From Caldilineales bacterium (GTDB lineage Bacteria; Chloroflexota; Anaerolineae; J102), in contig JAIBAP010000035.1 in the NCBI GenBank assembly GCA_019695115.1, positions 1 to 60,206 on the forward strand: a stretch of 60,206 nucleotides of DNA, in the 5' to 3' direction. Positions 20,601 through 28,451 of this stretch are shown in pieces. The notes beneath the pieces were generated by a model. The model did not search any database and had not been told where the DNA came from. It worked only from the letters and a program-made list of their open reading frames with translations. The stretch's first letter is position 1. The number at the start of each line of letters is the position of its first letter. Made by a program: the position numbers and the translations under genes.

Positions 20601-22134
20601 AACGCCCGTAGATGCTGAGTTGCGAACCGGCCCCCGGCTGCATCGTCACCTCGGCCTGCGCCAGCACCCCGGCCGGGTCGTCGGCCAGCCGCCCGGCATA
20701 GCGGATGGACGGGTAGACGGTGGTGCTGGCGGCGCTGTAGCCCAAGGCAAGGTTGCCGCCCGCGTCCATGGCCACGCTCCCCATCCAGCGGCTGGTGCTG
20801 TCCGGGGCGTAAGTCCCCTGCTGCTGGATGCTCCAGTCGCCCTGCTGACGACGCAGTTCGTACCAGCGGATGCCGGCGCGGGCGTTGCCGACGGCGACGG
20901 TGTGGTTCAGGACCAGCGCCTGGTGGTCGCCGAAGTTGCGATAGGCGGCGCGGTACATCAGGCGGTCGGAGATGGCGTCGAGATAGGATTCGGAGCCGAC
21001 GCCGGGTTGCGGCAGGCAGCTGCGGGTGACGCAGATGAGGCCATCGAAGGGCGCCACCGCCAGGGGCGTCTGCGCAGGCGCCAGCGTCGTGTTGGCAGGG
21101 TCGGCCCAATCGACCGCAAGTTGCCAGATCTGCAATCGATCCGCCGGATCGCCCTGGTCGTCGTCGCTGATCTGCACCAGGAAATTGGGCGTCCCGGCTG
21201 GCGGCGGCAGCACACCATCCATATCGGCCGGCAACATGCCACCCAACCGGGGGTCGGTGGCGAACAGGTCGAAGTAGATCATCCGCGCCGGTTGCCCGGC
21301 CAACATCTTGTCGCGCTCGAAAACCACCACCCCCTGCCCCGCCCACTCTTCATTGGGCGTAAAGACGAACTGGTTGGCGGTCATATAGTAGCCGTCCGGC
21401 CAAACCCCGAATTTGGGGTAGTCGTTCAGCTTGGTCGGATGATAGAGGAAGGCGTAGCGATACCAGGCGCCGGTGGGGTTGCCGGTGGTCGAGATGGCGA
21501 TGCACTGGTAGAAGGGGCCTTCGGGGAAGTTGGGCAGGGCAAACTGGCTCATCAACCAGCGGTCGGCGAGCTGGTCGTAGAGCACCACCGGGTCGCCGTC
21601 GTTGCTGGTCTGGCAAGGGCCGCCAAAGCCCTGCCACAGGGTGTTGATGCCCGCCGGCCCATACAGCCTGTTCCCGGCCTTGTCCCAGATGGCAAAGGAG
21701 ATGTTGACCATCTGCACAAAGTGGTCGGGGCCGACATCGCCGATGGTGTCGGGCGGCAGCACCTGATCGACATTGCTCACGCCCTCGAAGGTTAGAAACG
21801 GCGCGGGCATGGCCGCCTGGCCGGGCGAGGTCTGCAACACCGGGTCGGGCGCGGATGATCCGGCAGCCGCAGCATCGCCGCGACCCAGCAGGGGTCGAAC
21901 GGGAAGCGGAGCGCGGCCCGGTTCGGCCGCGAGGGGCGGCAGGAAGGCCAACGGCGGCGAGACATCGTAATGCGCTGCCGAACTGATCTCAGGCGACACT
22001 GGCGCCGAGGGAACAGCTGATCCCTCGCCTGCTCCAGCTTGCGCCTCTATCCGGGAGCCGGCCGCTGCCAGGATCAAGACAGCCAGCACGACCGCTGCCG
22101 CCAACGCACTCTTGCCCACGCTTTGAGTTTTCAT
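14638..22134 (-). CDS. Giant secreted multidomain protein (kelch, fibronectin III, carboxypeptidase-regulatory-like)
   Basis: A 2498-residue secreted protein. I prefer ATG at 22134 over the upstream in-frame ATG at 22155 because GAGGAGG lies just before it and a clean signal peptide follows (MKTQSVGKSALAAAVVLAVL...). In order it shows a conserved N-terminal beta-propeller-like domain (about 100-560), carboxypeptidase-regulatory-like modules (GRVTNASTGAPVARAHLQ and several later copies), and an immune-inhibitor/MAM-like jelly roll at about 760-900. Kelch repeats follow (GGADDTSARGDAWRYD, VGGYSIA, FGGSSGGDVWRYD), then fibronectin-III-like modules (LTPNTTYYFAVRSG, LKPDTTYFYRIVSG). It ends in FYLPWVMR, a tail common on exported Chloroflexota proteins. 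Probably cell-surface or extracellular; the ligand is unknown. Confidence 0.75.
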   Translation of the reverse strand: MKTQSVGKSALAAAVVLAVLILAAAGSRIEAQAGAGEGSAVPSAPVSPEISSAAHYDVSPPLAFLPPLAAEPGRAPLPVRPLLGRGDAAAAGSSAPDPVLQTSPGQAAMPAPFLTFEGVSNVDQVLPPDTIGDVGPDHFVQMVNISFAIWDKAGNRLYGPAGINTLWQGFGGPCQTSNDGDPVVLYDQLADRWLMSQFALPNFPEGPFYQCIAISTTGNPTGAWYRYAFLYHPTKLNDYPKFGVWPDGYYMTANQFVFTPNEEWAGQGVVVFERDKMLAGQPARMIYFDLFATDPRLGGMLPADMDGVLPPPAGTPNFLVQISDDDQGDPADRLQIWQLAVDWADPANTTLAPAQTPLAVAPFDGLICVTRSCLPQPGVGSESYLDAISDRLMYRAAYRNFGDHQALVLNHTVAVGNARAGIRWYELRRQQGDWSIQQQGTYAPDSTSRWMGSVAMDAGGNLALGYSAASTTVYPSIRYAGRLADDPAGVLAQAEVTMQPGAGSQLSIYGRWGDYSLMTVDPTDDCTFWYTQEYYQTTSTQDWQTRVGAFRFPSCISSPAGGVQGRVTNASTGAPVARAHLQLGAFSAETDADGRYRFLRVPAGSQTLGVSAYGFGPVNLSLVVPNGGALGQDVGLTPLPSLTLSGVVSDGGGQGWPLYARVEIAGYPNGPIFTNPATGEYRLDLFIGQSYSLVVSAVNGGYVPASRSFTLAEATRVQNFALLPDRADCTAPGYRPRFALRESFEANDGGFYEVEVAPSSWEWGVPSSGPGSAHSGTKLWATNLSGSYGNGEDGYLVSPPIDLRSFQGSPMTVAWWQWLETESGFDTATVEVSKDGGVSWTRVLGPVSGRVDSSWRQYTAQLDASFAVSNFKIAFNLRSDGSVTLSGYYVDDIAIYGGCDPEAGGLVVGHVLDANLNTGLNGARVSHAGGSSTTTVATPADLSLPDGYYQLFAPAGSAAMTATLAGGYSPLVERPTVMAGGVVRQDFRLPAGRLAFQPDRLAVAVEWGTTATASLLLKNEGGRQVEWEASIRPPAMAAVRAQSVAPAAIKTRPSSHPFDRGPVGTGGQAGEPAGGWAVSDRPELAANGWALLDPFPGGRSYRAAATTCDGENLFVFGGADDTSARGDAWRYDALQNLWTRLADMPLALMNMNASCIDDVIYLVGGYSIASDAQTNAFQIYDVATDVWQLSTWPVVDTPISAALDGNLYAFGGSSGGDVWRYDPVTAEWSLLPGQMPVAVGYAGVTVFDDYIFVLGGGVAGQGLTATVQRYHPATNTWDASGPPVPNARMSANAFSYGERIYVAGGGGRGGAPWTAFGDTWAFEPALWPGGAWVNQDHALVYPVVAAASVCVANRLHAVGGIDEVDLGEIRFYDVNQFLDLGLPCQNASAGPPWLGVAPVSGSMPAHGQVGLTLSFDAAQAQIPEPGVYRAALRVKEDSPYPSPSLPVTMTVTPPPTYGLLQGSLRGLGYCDAAPSPLPEAVVQVTSATGVIRETMSDANGAFHFWLPAAESPYAVVAGHPLHEFASAGGLTITGQTTTPLALDLRLLQPCLTLAPASVEATMAVGERLTLPVTLTNTGAETLSYRLLEKEPASAPSIPPQGGPDLFGYTWRDNRIQGGPHYQWVEIAPPAGGGGAEITQLTGKDDAYFWPMELPFAFPFYGQDYRRLAVSSNGILYFQDRMVTFDNSPIPGPTLDGLLTFIAPFWDDLVVGPGAIYTLAEADRLIIEYYQLQPFSGVQPGNWQAILFANGNILFQYQDVVFGSSNNYGGSATVGIQGDAETGLSFGFNAPRLTNGLAICFAYPGENERCQEYSDVDWLSATPDVGLVDPGGTAVAQVAIESGDSPADLAAHLILLSNDPQHGRRVLHVQVSVVAPTPTIADVRTTHLTDASATISWLTDVVADGSIVFGPDANHVHRTAADVRGEGVRDDAHFVTLTGLTPNTTYYFAVRSGPTQADNGGAFFRFKTGPTLTLPATDAAFGRVLQAGGGPAAGALVFLSLQDANGQGSSGRSAALSALTDANGYWSVNLGNARVSNLVRYFGYSAPGDRLQIEVRAGRDGVACPAAIDAAAGRPAPDLLLGPADDCAHIAQLTLKRGWSFIALPLAPSAPLTAAGLCTQATQQGGALVEVDRWHQAGWDGHACAAPANDFGLALGGGYFVRNNTASVWNLAGEPVTQPVSLTLNSGWNAISVPHTGAYTAASLCDEIISQGAPAVEIDRWLDSGWSGHICGLPFGDFAIERHQGYFLRVNGSWVITPQAPPDADEAVQAAAAAEPPAAIPAEAVAVSNLQLANLREGSATLSWLSEQPATGFVEYGETAALGSFGVDARGYDIVSRTHFVTVAGLKPDTTYFYRIVSGGEGGPAAPPASFRTIPALAAPPAPDTIYGRVFAVDGVTPAAGAILHLTLQDADGEGAAGQSLPLAALVDADGYWFANLGNARQRADGRAFVYSAAGDRLAVAAQGEQGLIYASFDTAALRPAASLSFAGRPSFYLPWVMR

Positions 22135-22283
22135 GGCCTCCTCCTCGAGCGCCACAACACAAGACTGGAAGAAAAGTTACCCGAAGTATACTGCAAAGTC
22201 CGGCCGGCGTCAATATCCTTTGCGGCCCGACCGATGGTATGATCTGCCTGCTCATCCACTCCCCTTTTCCCCGCCTTCCTGCC

Positions 22284-22784
22284 ATGCACCCAGCCACCCA
22301 TCCCACCGCCCTCCGCGTCCAAGAGGCCGGCCGCGCCCTCGGCCTCGACCTCGACGTGCTCGAATTCGACGCCAGCACCCGCACCGCCGAAGAGGCTGCC
22401 GCCGCCGTCGGCTGCACCGTCGGCCAGATCGTCAAATCGCTCGTCTTCTCTGTGGCCGGCAAGCCGGTCATCTGCCTGGTCTCGGGCAGCAACCGGCTGG
22501 ACGAGCGCAAACTGGCCGCCTGGGCCGGGGTCGGGCGCAAGCAGGTGGAGCGGGCCGATGCTGAAATCGCCCGCACTGCCACCGGCTACGCCATCGGCGG
22601 CGTCGCCCCCTTTGGCTATCCCCAGCCCTTGCCCGTGCTCTGCGACGAGGACTTGTTCCAGCACGAGGTCATCTGGGCGGCGGCGGGCACGCCCAACGCC
22701 GTGTTCGAGACCACGCCCCAGGCATTGGCGGCGGCGACGGGGGCGGTGGTCGCGTCACTGGCGCTGCAACAGGAACGCGTTTGA
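22284..22784 (+). CDS. YbaK/EbsC-family aminoacyl-tRNA deacylase
   Basis: A 166-residue protein of the YbaK/ProX-like family, which hydrolyses mischarged aminoacyl-tRNA such as Cys-tRNA(Pro) or Ala-tRNA(Pro). Visible family features are the N-terminal helix with LDLDVLEFDASTRTAEEAA, the IVKSLVF strand containing the conserved Lys, and GYAIGGVAPFGYPQPLPV near residue 105-120. An in-frame ATG 45 bp upstream exists, but homology begins after the ATG at 22284. It is divergent from the giant secreted gene, with about 150 bp between starts. The substrate amino acid cannot be read from sequence. Confidence 0.85.
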   Translation: MHPATHPTALRVQEAGRALGLDLDVLEFDASTRTAEEAAAAVGCTVGQIVKSLVFSVAGKPVICLVSGSNRLDERKLAAWAGVGRKQVERADAEIARTATGYAIGGVAPFGYPQPLPVLCDEDLFQHEVIWAAAGTPNAVFETTPQALAAATGAVVASLALQQERV

Positions 22785-22858
22785 CGCCGCCCGCCGCGCC
22801 TGATACACTACTGGCAGATTTTCGGAAAGTCTGTCACGGAGACAAGGAAGCAGAAACG

Positions 22859-23149
22859 ATGACGACCGCCACGGTTCAGATTCGCAGAAAAGGGGTGATC
22901 ACCCTCCCCGGCAAGATCAGAAAAACCCACGGCCTCGAAGAAGGAGACATCCTGAGCTTCACCGACTTGAGCGAAGGGGTTTTCCTATTGACCGCCAAAC
23001 CTTCAGAAGCAGCGCGAACGGGAGACAAAGTCGCCCACGCTTTGGAGGATGCCGGCGTCACCTTGGAGGAACTGCTGGAGACACTGGAAGAGGAGCGCCG
23101 AACGTATTATCAGGAACACTATGCCCAGGTTCAACCTGTTCCTGGATAG
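22859..23149 (+). CDS. AbrB/MazE/SpoVT-type antitoxin
   Basis: A 96-residue DNA-binding antitoxin. The N-terminal swapped-hairpin domain is clear (VQIRRKGVITLPGKIRKTHGLEEGDILSF), and the acidic C-terminal half (LEDAGVTLEELLETLEEERR) is the usual toxin-neutralising segment. The start is the ATG at 22859; upstream in-frame codons lack domain content. It overlaps the following PIN toxin by 29 bp in another frame, a standard antitoxin-then-toxin order, and presumably represses its own promoter in the 22785-22858 gap. Confidence 0.85.
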   Translation: MTTATVQIRRKGVITLPGKIRKTHGLEEGDILSFTDLSEGVFLLTAKPSEAARTGDKVAHALEDAGVTLEELLETLEEERRTYYQEHYAQVQPVPG

Positions 23150-23570
23150 CAGCGCCCTCATCGCTGGCGTCATCTCGAGTTCCGGAGCCGCGCGCGCCCT
23201 GCTGCAATTCGCCGAAGCAGGGATCATCGTCATCACCATTTCCGAACAAGTGGTGGTCGAATCTGAGCGCGCCATCGCTCGCAAGGCGCCAGTCGCGTTG
23301 GTCTTTTTGCGCCAGACACTACGACAGACTGGCCTGCGCATTGTACCTTCCCCCTCAGCCGCGGAGGTGGCTTCGCATGCTGACATCATTCGCGATCCCA
23401 CTGATGTCCCCATTGTCGTCGCGGCCATGAGCGCCGCGGTCGACTTTCTTGTCACACTCAATCGTCACGATTTCATCGACGACCCTGAAGTATCAGTACG
23501 ATCCGGCCTGCGCATTGGCGCACCTGCCGACGCCCTGCGTTGGCTTCGCGCCCAAGTTGGCGTGAATTGA
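23121..23570 (+). CDS. PIN-domain toxin (VapC-like ribonuclease)
   Basis: A 149-residue PIN-domain nuclease. The first acidic residue is in FLDSSALIAGV, the second is the Glu in VVVESERAI, and the third cluster is RDPTDVPIVVAA, followed by LVTLNRHDF. This matches the metal-binding acidic arrangement of VapC-like RNases. The start at 23121 (MPRFNLFLDSS) lies inside the end of the antitoxin gene, so translation is probably coupled. The target RNA is unknown. All catalytic acids look present, so it could be active. Confidence 0.85.
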   Translation: MPRFNLFLDSSALIAGVISSSGAARALLQFAEAGIIVITISEQVVVESERAIARKAPVALVFLRQTLRQTGLRIVPSPSAAEVASHADIIRDPTDVPIVVAAMSAAVDFLVTLNRHDFIDDPEVSVRSGLRIGAPADALRWLRAQVGVN

Positions 23571-23613
23571 CTTATCTTTGCAACATCGTCGTGCTTTGCG
23601 ATAAAGATCCCTC

Positions 23614-24849
23614 ATGCCCACCCCCACCATCCCCCGTTACGATACCGGCGGCTTCGCCCACCTGCCCCACCTGCTCGCGTCCGCCTTCGCTGGCCAGGGA
23701 TCGCCCGTGCTCGACGACGCCGGGCTGGCCGGCCCGTTCGAGAATGTCGTCTTCTTGTTGGTCGATGCCTTCGGCTGGCGCTTTTTCGAGCAATTCGCCG
23801 ACAGCTATCCCTTCCTGCGGCGCCTGGCAGCTGGCCACCTGGCCCGACTCACCTCGCAGTTTCCCTCCACCACCGCCGCCCACCTGACGACGCTGGGGAG
23901 CGGCAAAGAGGTGGGGCAGCACGGCGTCTTCGAATGGCAGTACTACGAGCCGCAGCTCGACGCCATGATCGTGCCGCTGCTGTTCTCTTTTGCCGGCGAC
24001 ACCGTCCCCGAAACCCTGCGCGCCACCGGCGTCGAGCCCGGCCGCCTGTTGCCAGAGATGGCTTTCTTCGGCTCGCTGGCACAGCATGGCATCCAGCCCC
24101 ATGTCTTCCTGCCCGAGATCTACGCCCACTCCTCCTATTCGCGGACGCTGACCCAGAACACCACCTCCATCCCCTACAAAACCCTGCCCGAGGCCCTGGT
24201 CAACCTGCGCCGCCTGCTCCTGGAAGCACCTGCTCCCCCCTCCCCGCGACTCTTTTTCCTCTATATCGACGAGATCGACGCCATCTGCCACCGCTACGGG
24301 CCGGGGTCGCCCTATCTGGCGGCCGAGGTCGACGCCCTCTTCACCCAACTCGAACGCATCTTCTGGTCGGGATTGGAGGGACATGCCGGGAAGACGCTCC
24401 TGCTTCTCACCGCCGACCACGGCCAGATCGAGGTCAATCCGGCCGCCACCATCTACCTCAACCTCTCGCCCCACTTCGCCCGCCTGCAGCCCTTGCTGGC
24501 GCAAAACCGCCGCGGCCAGACCCTGACGCCGGGCGGCTCCGCGCGCGATGTCTTCCTCTACACCCGGCCCGGCCTGGCGGATGAGGCCGCGGCGGTGATC
24601 GAAACCATCGTCGCCGGCCGCGCCGACGTGCGCAAAACCGCCGAGCTCATCGCCGGCGGCTACTTCGGCCCCGCGCCCGTCTCGCCGCGCCTGAACGAGC
24701 GCATGAGCGATCTCGTCATCCTGCCGCATCCGGGCGAGGCCGTGTGGTGGTACGAGAAAGACCGCTTCGAGCAGAAATTCTACGGCCACCACGGCGGCCT
24801 CACGCCGCAAGAACTGGAAATCCCCTTGCTTCTTTACCGTCTCTCTTGA
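23614..24849 (+). CDS. Alkaline-phosphatase-superfamily / nucleotide pyrophosphatase-like protein
   Basis: A 411-residue protein of the type I phosphodiesterase/nucleotide pyrophosphatase branch. The first metal-binding Asp is in FLLVDAFGW. The nucleophile region is FPSTTAAHLTTLGSG, and the second metal site is LLLTADHGQIEVN, with another Asp/His set in YIDEIDAICHRYGPG. The C-terminal HHGGL motif also fits the superfamily. There is no signal peptide, so it is probably cytoplasmic. The substrate is not predictable. It follows the PIN toxin by 43 bp and precedes ilvD. Confidence 0.8.
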   Translation: MPTPTIPRYDTGGFAHLPHLLASAFAGQGSPVLDDAGLAGPFENVVFLLVDAFGWRFFEQFADSYPFLRRLAAGHLARLTSQFPSTTAAHLTTLGSGKEVGQHGVFEWQYYEPQLDAMIVPLLFSFAGDTVPETLRATGVEPGRLLPEMAFFGSLAQHGIQPHVFLPEIYAHSSYSRTLTQNTTSIPYKTLPEALVNLRRLLLEAPAPPSPRLFFLYIDEIDAICHRYGPGSPYLAAEVDALFTQLERIFWSGLEGHAGKTLLLLTADHGQIEVNPAATIYLNLSPHFARLQPLLAQNRRGQTLTPGGSARDVFLYTRPGLADEAAAVIETIVAGRADVRKTAELIAGGYFGPAPVSPRLNERMSDLVILPHPGEAVWWYEKDRFEQKFYGHHGGLTPQELEIPLLLYRLS

Positions 24850-24956
24850 TCGATCGGCGAAGGACGCGAAGGAACGCGAAGGAACTCGAACAGGGTTGAA
24901 ATCCTTCGCGCAGCTTAGCGTCCTTCGCGGATCCCCCCTCCAAGGACTTCTCTGAC
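24850..24956. repeat. CTTCGCG-type inverted repeat upstream of ilvD
   Basis: The gap contains GAAGGACGCGAAGGAACGCGAAGG (24858-24882) and its approximate complement CCTTCGCG...GCGTCCTTCGCGG (24903-24930). Together they form an imperfect hairpin. It may terminate the upstream gene or be one of the dispersed repeats of this genome; ilvD must be expressed from or through it. Confidence 0.55.
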
Positions 24957-26624
24957 ATGCGCTCTGACATCATCAAAAAAGGCATCGAACGCGCTCCTCA
25001 TCGCAGCCTGCTACGCGCCACCGGCGTCAAGGATGAAGACTTCGGCAAACCGTTCATTGCCATCGCCAACAGCTACGTCGACATCATCCCCGGCCATGTG
25101 CACCTGGACAAGTTCGGCGTCATCGTCAAAGACGCCGTGCGGTCGGCCGGCGGCGTGCCGTTCTTGTTCAACACCATCGGCGTCGATGACGGCATCGCTA
25201 TGGGGCATTTCGGCATGAAGTACAGCCTGCCCAGCCGGGAGATCATCGCCGACAGCGTGGAAACGATGGTCAACGCCCACCAGTTCGACGCACTGATCTG
25301 CATCCCCAATTGCGACAAGATCGTGCCTGGCATGTTGATGGCCGCCATGCGCTGCAACATCCCCACCATCTTCGTCTCTGGCGGGCCGATGTACGCCGGG
25401 CGCACTGCCGACGGCCAAACGGTGGACCTGATCTCTGTCTTCGAGGCGGTGGGGTCCGTCTCGGCCGGGGCAATGAGCGAGCAGCGATTGTTGGAGATCG
25501 AACGCGTGGCCTGCCCCACCTGCGGCTCCTGCTCCGGCATGTTCACCGCCAACAGCATGAACTGCCTGTGCGAGGCCCTGGGCATCGCCCTGCCCGGCAA
25601 CGGCACGGCCATGGCCTTAAGCCCCGAACGCGAGGCCCTGGCCCGGCAGGCGGCGCACCAGATCATGTGGCTTCTAGACAGAGACATCCGCCCGCGCGAC
25701 ATCGTCACCTCGGCCAGCATCGACAACGCCATGGCCTTGGACGTGGCCATGGGCGGTAGCACCAACACCGTGCTGCACACGCTGGCCCTGGCCATCGAGG
25801 CCGAGGTCGAATACCCCATCCATCGCATCGACGCCATCAGCCGGCGCACGCCCAACATCTGCAAGGTCTCGCCCTCCAGCCACTACCACATCGAGGATGT
25901 GCTCAAGGCGGGCGGGATCAGCGCCATCCTGCACGAGCTGAGCCAGAAGCCGGGGGCGCTGAATCTGGACTGCATCACCGTCACCGGCCAGACGTTGGGC
26001 GAGAATATCGCCGGCCACGCCAGCCAGGACGCCGACTGCATCCGCAGCATCGATAACGCCTACAGCGCCGAAGGCGGCCTGGCTGTCCTCTTCGGCAACC
26101 TGGCCCCTGATGGTTGCGTGGTCAAGACCGCCGGCGTCAAACCAGAAATGATGACGCACACCGGCCCGGCCATCATCTACGAAAGCCAGGAAGACGCCTG
26201 CGCCGGCATCCTGGCGGGCGAAGTCAAGGCCGGACACGTGGTCGTCATCCGCTACGAGGGGCCGAAGGGCGGGCCTGGGATGCAGGAGATGCTCTCGCCG
26301 ACCAGCTACATCATGGGCCAGGGCCTGGGCAACAGCGTGGCCCTGATCACCGATGGCCGCTTCTCCGGCGGCACGCGCGGGGCCTGCATCGGCCATGTCA
26401 GCCCCGAAGCCGCAGCCGGCGGCCCCATCGGACTGATCGAACCCGGCGACCTGATCACCGTCGATATCCCCCATCGCCAGCTCAACCTGCATGTGGACGA
26501 GGCTGAGTTGGCCCGCCGCCAGACCGTCTGGCAGCCCATCGTCCGCCAGAACCTGCCCCGCTACCTGAGCAAGTATGTGCGGATGGTGACGAGCGGCAGC
26601 CAGGGCGCCGTGTTGCAGTGGTAG
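24957..26624 (+). CDS. ilvD: Dihydroxy-acid dehydratase
   Basis: A 555-residue cytoplasmic enzyme that dehydrates 2,3-dihydroxy-isovalerate and 2,3-dihydroxy-3-methylvalerate to the 2-oxo acids in valine and isoleucine synthesis. Cluster ligands are visible in [12 protein letters not shown] and in [19 protein letters not shown]. The C-terminal [20 protein letters not shown] and GDLITVDIP motifs are typical. Length equals the family norm. The start [19 protein letters not shown] matches the usual N-terminus. No other ilv gene is adjacent. IlvD and Edd share this fold, but the sequence style and length favour IlvD. Confidence 0.95.
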   Translation: MRSDIIKKGIERAPHRSLLRATGVKDEDFGKPFIAIANSYVDIIPGHVHLDKFGVIVKDAVRSAGGVPFLFNTIGVDDGIAMGHFGMKYSLPSREIIADSVETMVNAHQFDALICIPNCDKIVPGMLMAAMRCNIPTIFVSGGPMYAGRTADGQTVDLISVFEAVGSVSAGAMSEQRLLEIERVACPTCGSCSGMFTANSMNCLCEALGIALPGNGTAMALSPEREALARQAAHQIMWLLDRDIRPRDIVTSASIDNAMALDVAMGGSTNTVLHTLALAIEAEVEYPIHRIDAISRRTPNICKVSPSSHYHIEDVLKAGGISAILHELSQKPGALNLDCITVTGQTLGENIAGHASQDADCIRSIDNAYSAEGGLAVLFGNLAPDGCVVKTAGVKPEMMTHTGPAIIYESQEDACAGILAGEVKAGHVVVIRYEGPKGGPGMQEMLSPTSYIMGQGLGNSVALITDGRFSGGTRGACIGHVSPEAAAGGPIGLIEPGDLITVDIPHRQLNLHVDEAELARRQTVWQPIVRQNLPRYLSKYVRMVTSGSQGAVLQW

Positions 26625-26646
26625 AACTGCCGCCAAGAGCACGCGG

Positions 26647-26910
26647 ATGGACGCGGATCGATCTGATTTCGACCAGCCGATGGCAATGACCGAGCACATG
26701 CGACGGTTGATCGCCGGCGCGGTGGCAGAGGTCGATCGGCGGCAAATCGAGATGTCGCGGCACCTGACGCCGGCGCAACGATTCCGGCAAGCGCTGTCCA
26801 TGATCGAGCTAGCGGAGGGAGTGGGCGCCTATCGCCTTCGCCAATGCCGCCCCGATCTCAGTGAAGCCGAGGCGCTACGCATCATCAGGAGTCGGAACCT
26901 CGATGCCTGA
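26647..26910 (+). CDS. Small hypothetical protein preceding a nucleotidyltransferase
   Basis: Up to 87 residues, helical and charged (RRLIAGAVAEVDRRQIEM, TPAQRFRQALSMIELAE, DLSEAEALRIIRSR). The first ATG (26647) lies in an ACGCGGATGGACGCGGATC repeat, so the true start may be the in-frame ATG at 26680 or 26686. Its stop overlaps the next gene's ATG by 8 bp, implying a coupled pair. I infer a toxin-antitoxin-like partner of the nucleotidyltransferase from the arrangement alone. Confidence 0.6.
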   Translation: MDADRSDFDQPMAMTEHMRRLIAGAVAEVDRRQIEMSRHLTPAQRFRQALSMIELAEGVGAYRLRQCRPDLSEAEALRIIRSRNLDA

Positions 26911-27514
26911 TGATGGCATGCCATTTGCTGAATTCGTTCAGCTCGTCTTGGATGCCCTCGATGCCGCTGATGTAAAGTATCTGATCGGCGGCGCTGTGGC
27001 TGTTTGGGCCTGGGGCGAGCCTCGCACCACCCGCGATCTCGATCTCGTCATCGAGTTGCCGTTCGAGTCGATGCTGGCGCTGTCGCAGGAATTGAAGAGG
27101 CGCGACATGCTGGTTCCGGTCGAGACGATGATCGATCTGATGATCGAAGCCCGCGCCGACCTGCCCATCTCGGCCATCCACGTGTTCTCCGGTTACAAAG
27201 CCGAGTTCTTCCTGCTCAAGCCGGCGGACGAGTTCCGGCAGGCCTGTTTGCAGCGTCGCCGCCTGGTCGATCTCGGCCCACCGCTGGGCCAGGTCTACGT
27301 CCATTCGCCCGAAGATCTGATCCTCAACAAGCTGCGCTACTTCCAGATCAGCCAACAGCCCAAGCATGTACGAGACATCGCCAGCGTCATCCTGAATCTC
27401 GACCAAGAACTCGATGCTGCCTACATCGATCACTGGATCCAGTCACTTGGCCTGGTCGAACCGTGGCGGGAAGTCCAGGGCCGCGTGGCCCAGCTACGCA
27501 ACAGGGCCTTTTGA
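26903..27514 (+). CDS. AbiEii/DUF6036-like nucleotidyltransferase
   Basis: A 203-residue protein with the nucleotidyltransferase signature GGAVAVWAWG followed by RTTRDLDLVI (metal-binding D-x-D) near residues 25-45. HSPEDLILNKLRYF comes later, as in AbiEii-type and DUF6036 proteins. These enzymes often act as toxins or as partners of small regulatory proteins by transferring nucleotides to RNA or protein. It overlaps the preceding small gene by 8 bp. Its 3' end (from 27443) is included in the downstream tandem duplication. Biochemical activity is inferred. Confidence 0.7.
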   Translation: MPDDGMPFAEFVQLVLDALDAADVKYLIGGAVAVWAWGEPRTTRDLDLVIELPFESMLALSQELKRRDMLVPVETMIDLMIEARADLPISAIHVFSGYKAEFFLLKPADEFRQACLQRRRLVDLGPPLGQVYVHSPEDLILNKLRYFQISQQPKHVRDIASVILNLDQELDAAYIDHWIQSLGLVEPWREVQGRVAQLRNRAF

Positions 27515-27551
27515 CCCCTCGCCACGATCACCCTATCCATCGGAGGAACCC

Positions 27552-28166
27552 ATGCTCAAAACCCTCACCCCTCCCGCCGTCGATGTCGAACCCACCTGGG
27601 ACATCGCCAACCTCTTTCCCGCCCAGGGCCAGTGGGACGTGGAAGAGTACCTGGCGCTCGACAGCAATCACCTGATCGAGTTCTCGAACAAAAACCTGGA
27701 GGTCCTACCGATGCCGACATGGTCCCACCAGCGGTTGGTCATTGTGCTGTTTCAGTTATTGGCACAATTCGTCAGCAGACAACACCTGGGCGAGGTCATC
27801 CTCGCCCCCTTGCGCATCCAGCTGTGGCCGGGCAAGTTCCGCGAGCCGGACATCGTGTTCATGCTGATCGAGCACGCCGACCGCCGAGGCGAGGACTTTT
27901 GGCGGGGCGCCGACCTGGTGATGGAGATCGTCAGCCCGACCGACCGGCAGCGCGACCTCGTCACCAAACGACGCGAATACGCCCTTGCCGGCATCCCGGA
28001 ATACTGGATTGTGGATGGCGAGCAGCAATCGATCATCGTCCTCACACTGGCGGGCGAGAGCTATCAGGTACACGGGGCCTTCGAGCCAGGCCAGCAGGCG
28101 GATTCGGTGCTGCTGCCGGGGTTCGTGATCGACGTTGCCGAGGTCTTCGCTGCCGCGCGCGCCTGA
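27552..28166 (+). CDS. Uma2-family endonuclease (copy 1)
   Basis: A 204-residue protein of the Uma2 / DUF820 family, a PD-(D/E)XK-fold group abundant in cyanobacteria and Chloroflexota. Core motifs are REPDIVFM (the metal-binding Asp), DLVMEIVSPTDRQRDLVTKRREYA (E and K of the active site) and GIPEYWIVDGEQQSI. The start ATG at 27552 follows GGAGG with six bases of spacing. It is nearly identical to the copy at 28621 except for residues about 56-87. The biological role of Uma2 proteins is not established, and activity is inferred from the fold. Confidence 0.85.
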   Translation: MLKTLTPPAVDVEPTWDIANLFPAQGQWDVEEYLALDSNHLIEFSNKNLEVLPMPTWSHQRLVIVLFQLLAQFVSRQHLGEVILAPLRIQLWPGKFREPDIVFMLIEHADRRGEDFWRGADLVMEIVSPTDRQRDLVTKRREYALAGIPEYWIVDGEQQSIIVLTLAGESYQVHGAFEPGQQADSVLLPGFVIDVAEVFAAARA

Positions 28167-28190
28167 TCGAGTCATCATCTAGCCCACACT

Positions 28191-28424
28191 ATGAATCAAT
28201 GCTTCTATTGCGGTGGAGAGTCATTAGAGCAACTCACCGCCTTCGTCTACGAAGATGACGACCAATTCTGGATCGTCCGCAATGTGCCAGCCTTTGTGTG
28301 CAGGCGTTGTGGCGAGAAAGAGTACACGCAGCAAACCACACAGCTGGTGTTGGCGCTGCTGAGGCAACCTCCGCGCCAGCGAGAGATCCTGCATGTGCCG
28401 GCCTACGAACTGGCGCCGGTCTGA
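28191..28424 (+). CDS. YgiT-type zinc-finger protein
   Basis: A 77-residue protein with two CxxC pairs (CFYCGG near residue 4 and CRRCGE near residue 37), followed by a short helical tail ending in a Pro-rich stretch. This matches YgiT/MqsA-type zinc-finger domains without the C-terminal helix-turn-helix. Such proteins often pair with DUF4258 or MqsR-like toxins, but no such toxin is adjacent here. It lies between Uma2 copy 1 and the truncated kinase and is absent from copy 2 of the duplication. Confidence 0.75.
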   Translation: MNQCFYCGGESLEQLTAFVYEDDDQFWIVRNVPAFVCRRCGEKEYTQQTTQLVLALLRQPPRQREILHVPAYELAPV

Positions 28425-28451
28425 AAGTATCAGCCCAAGAAACTCCATTCC

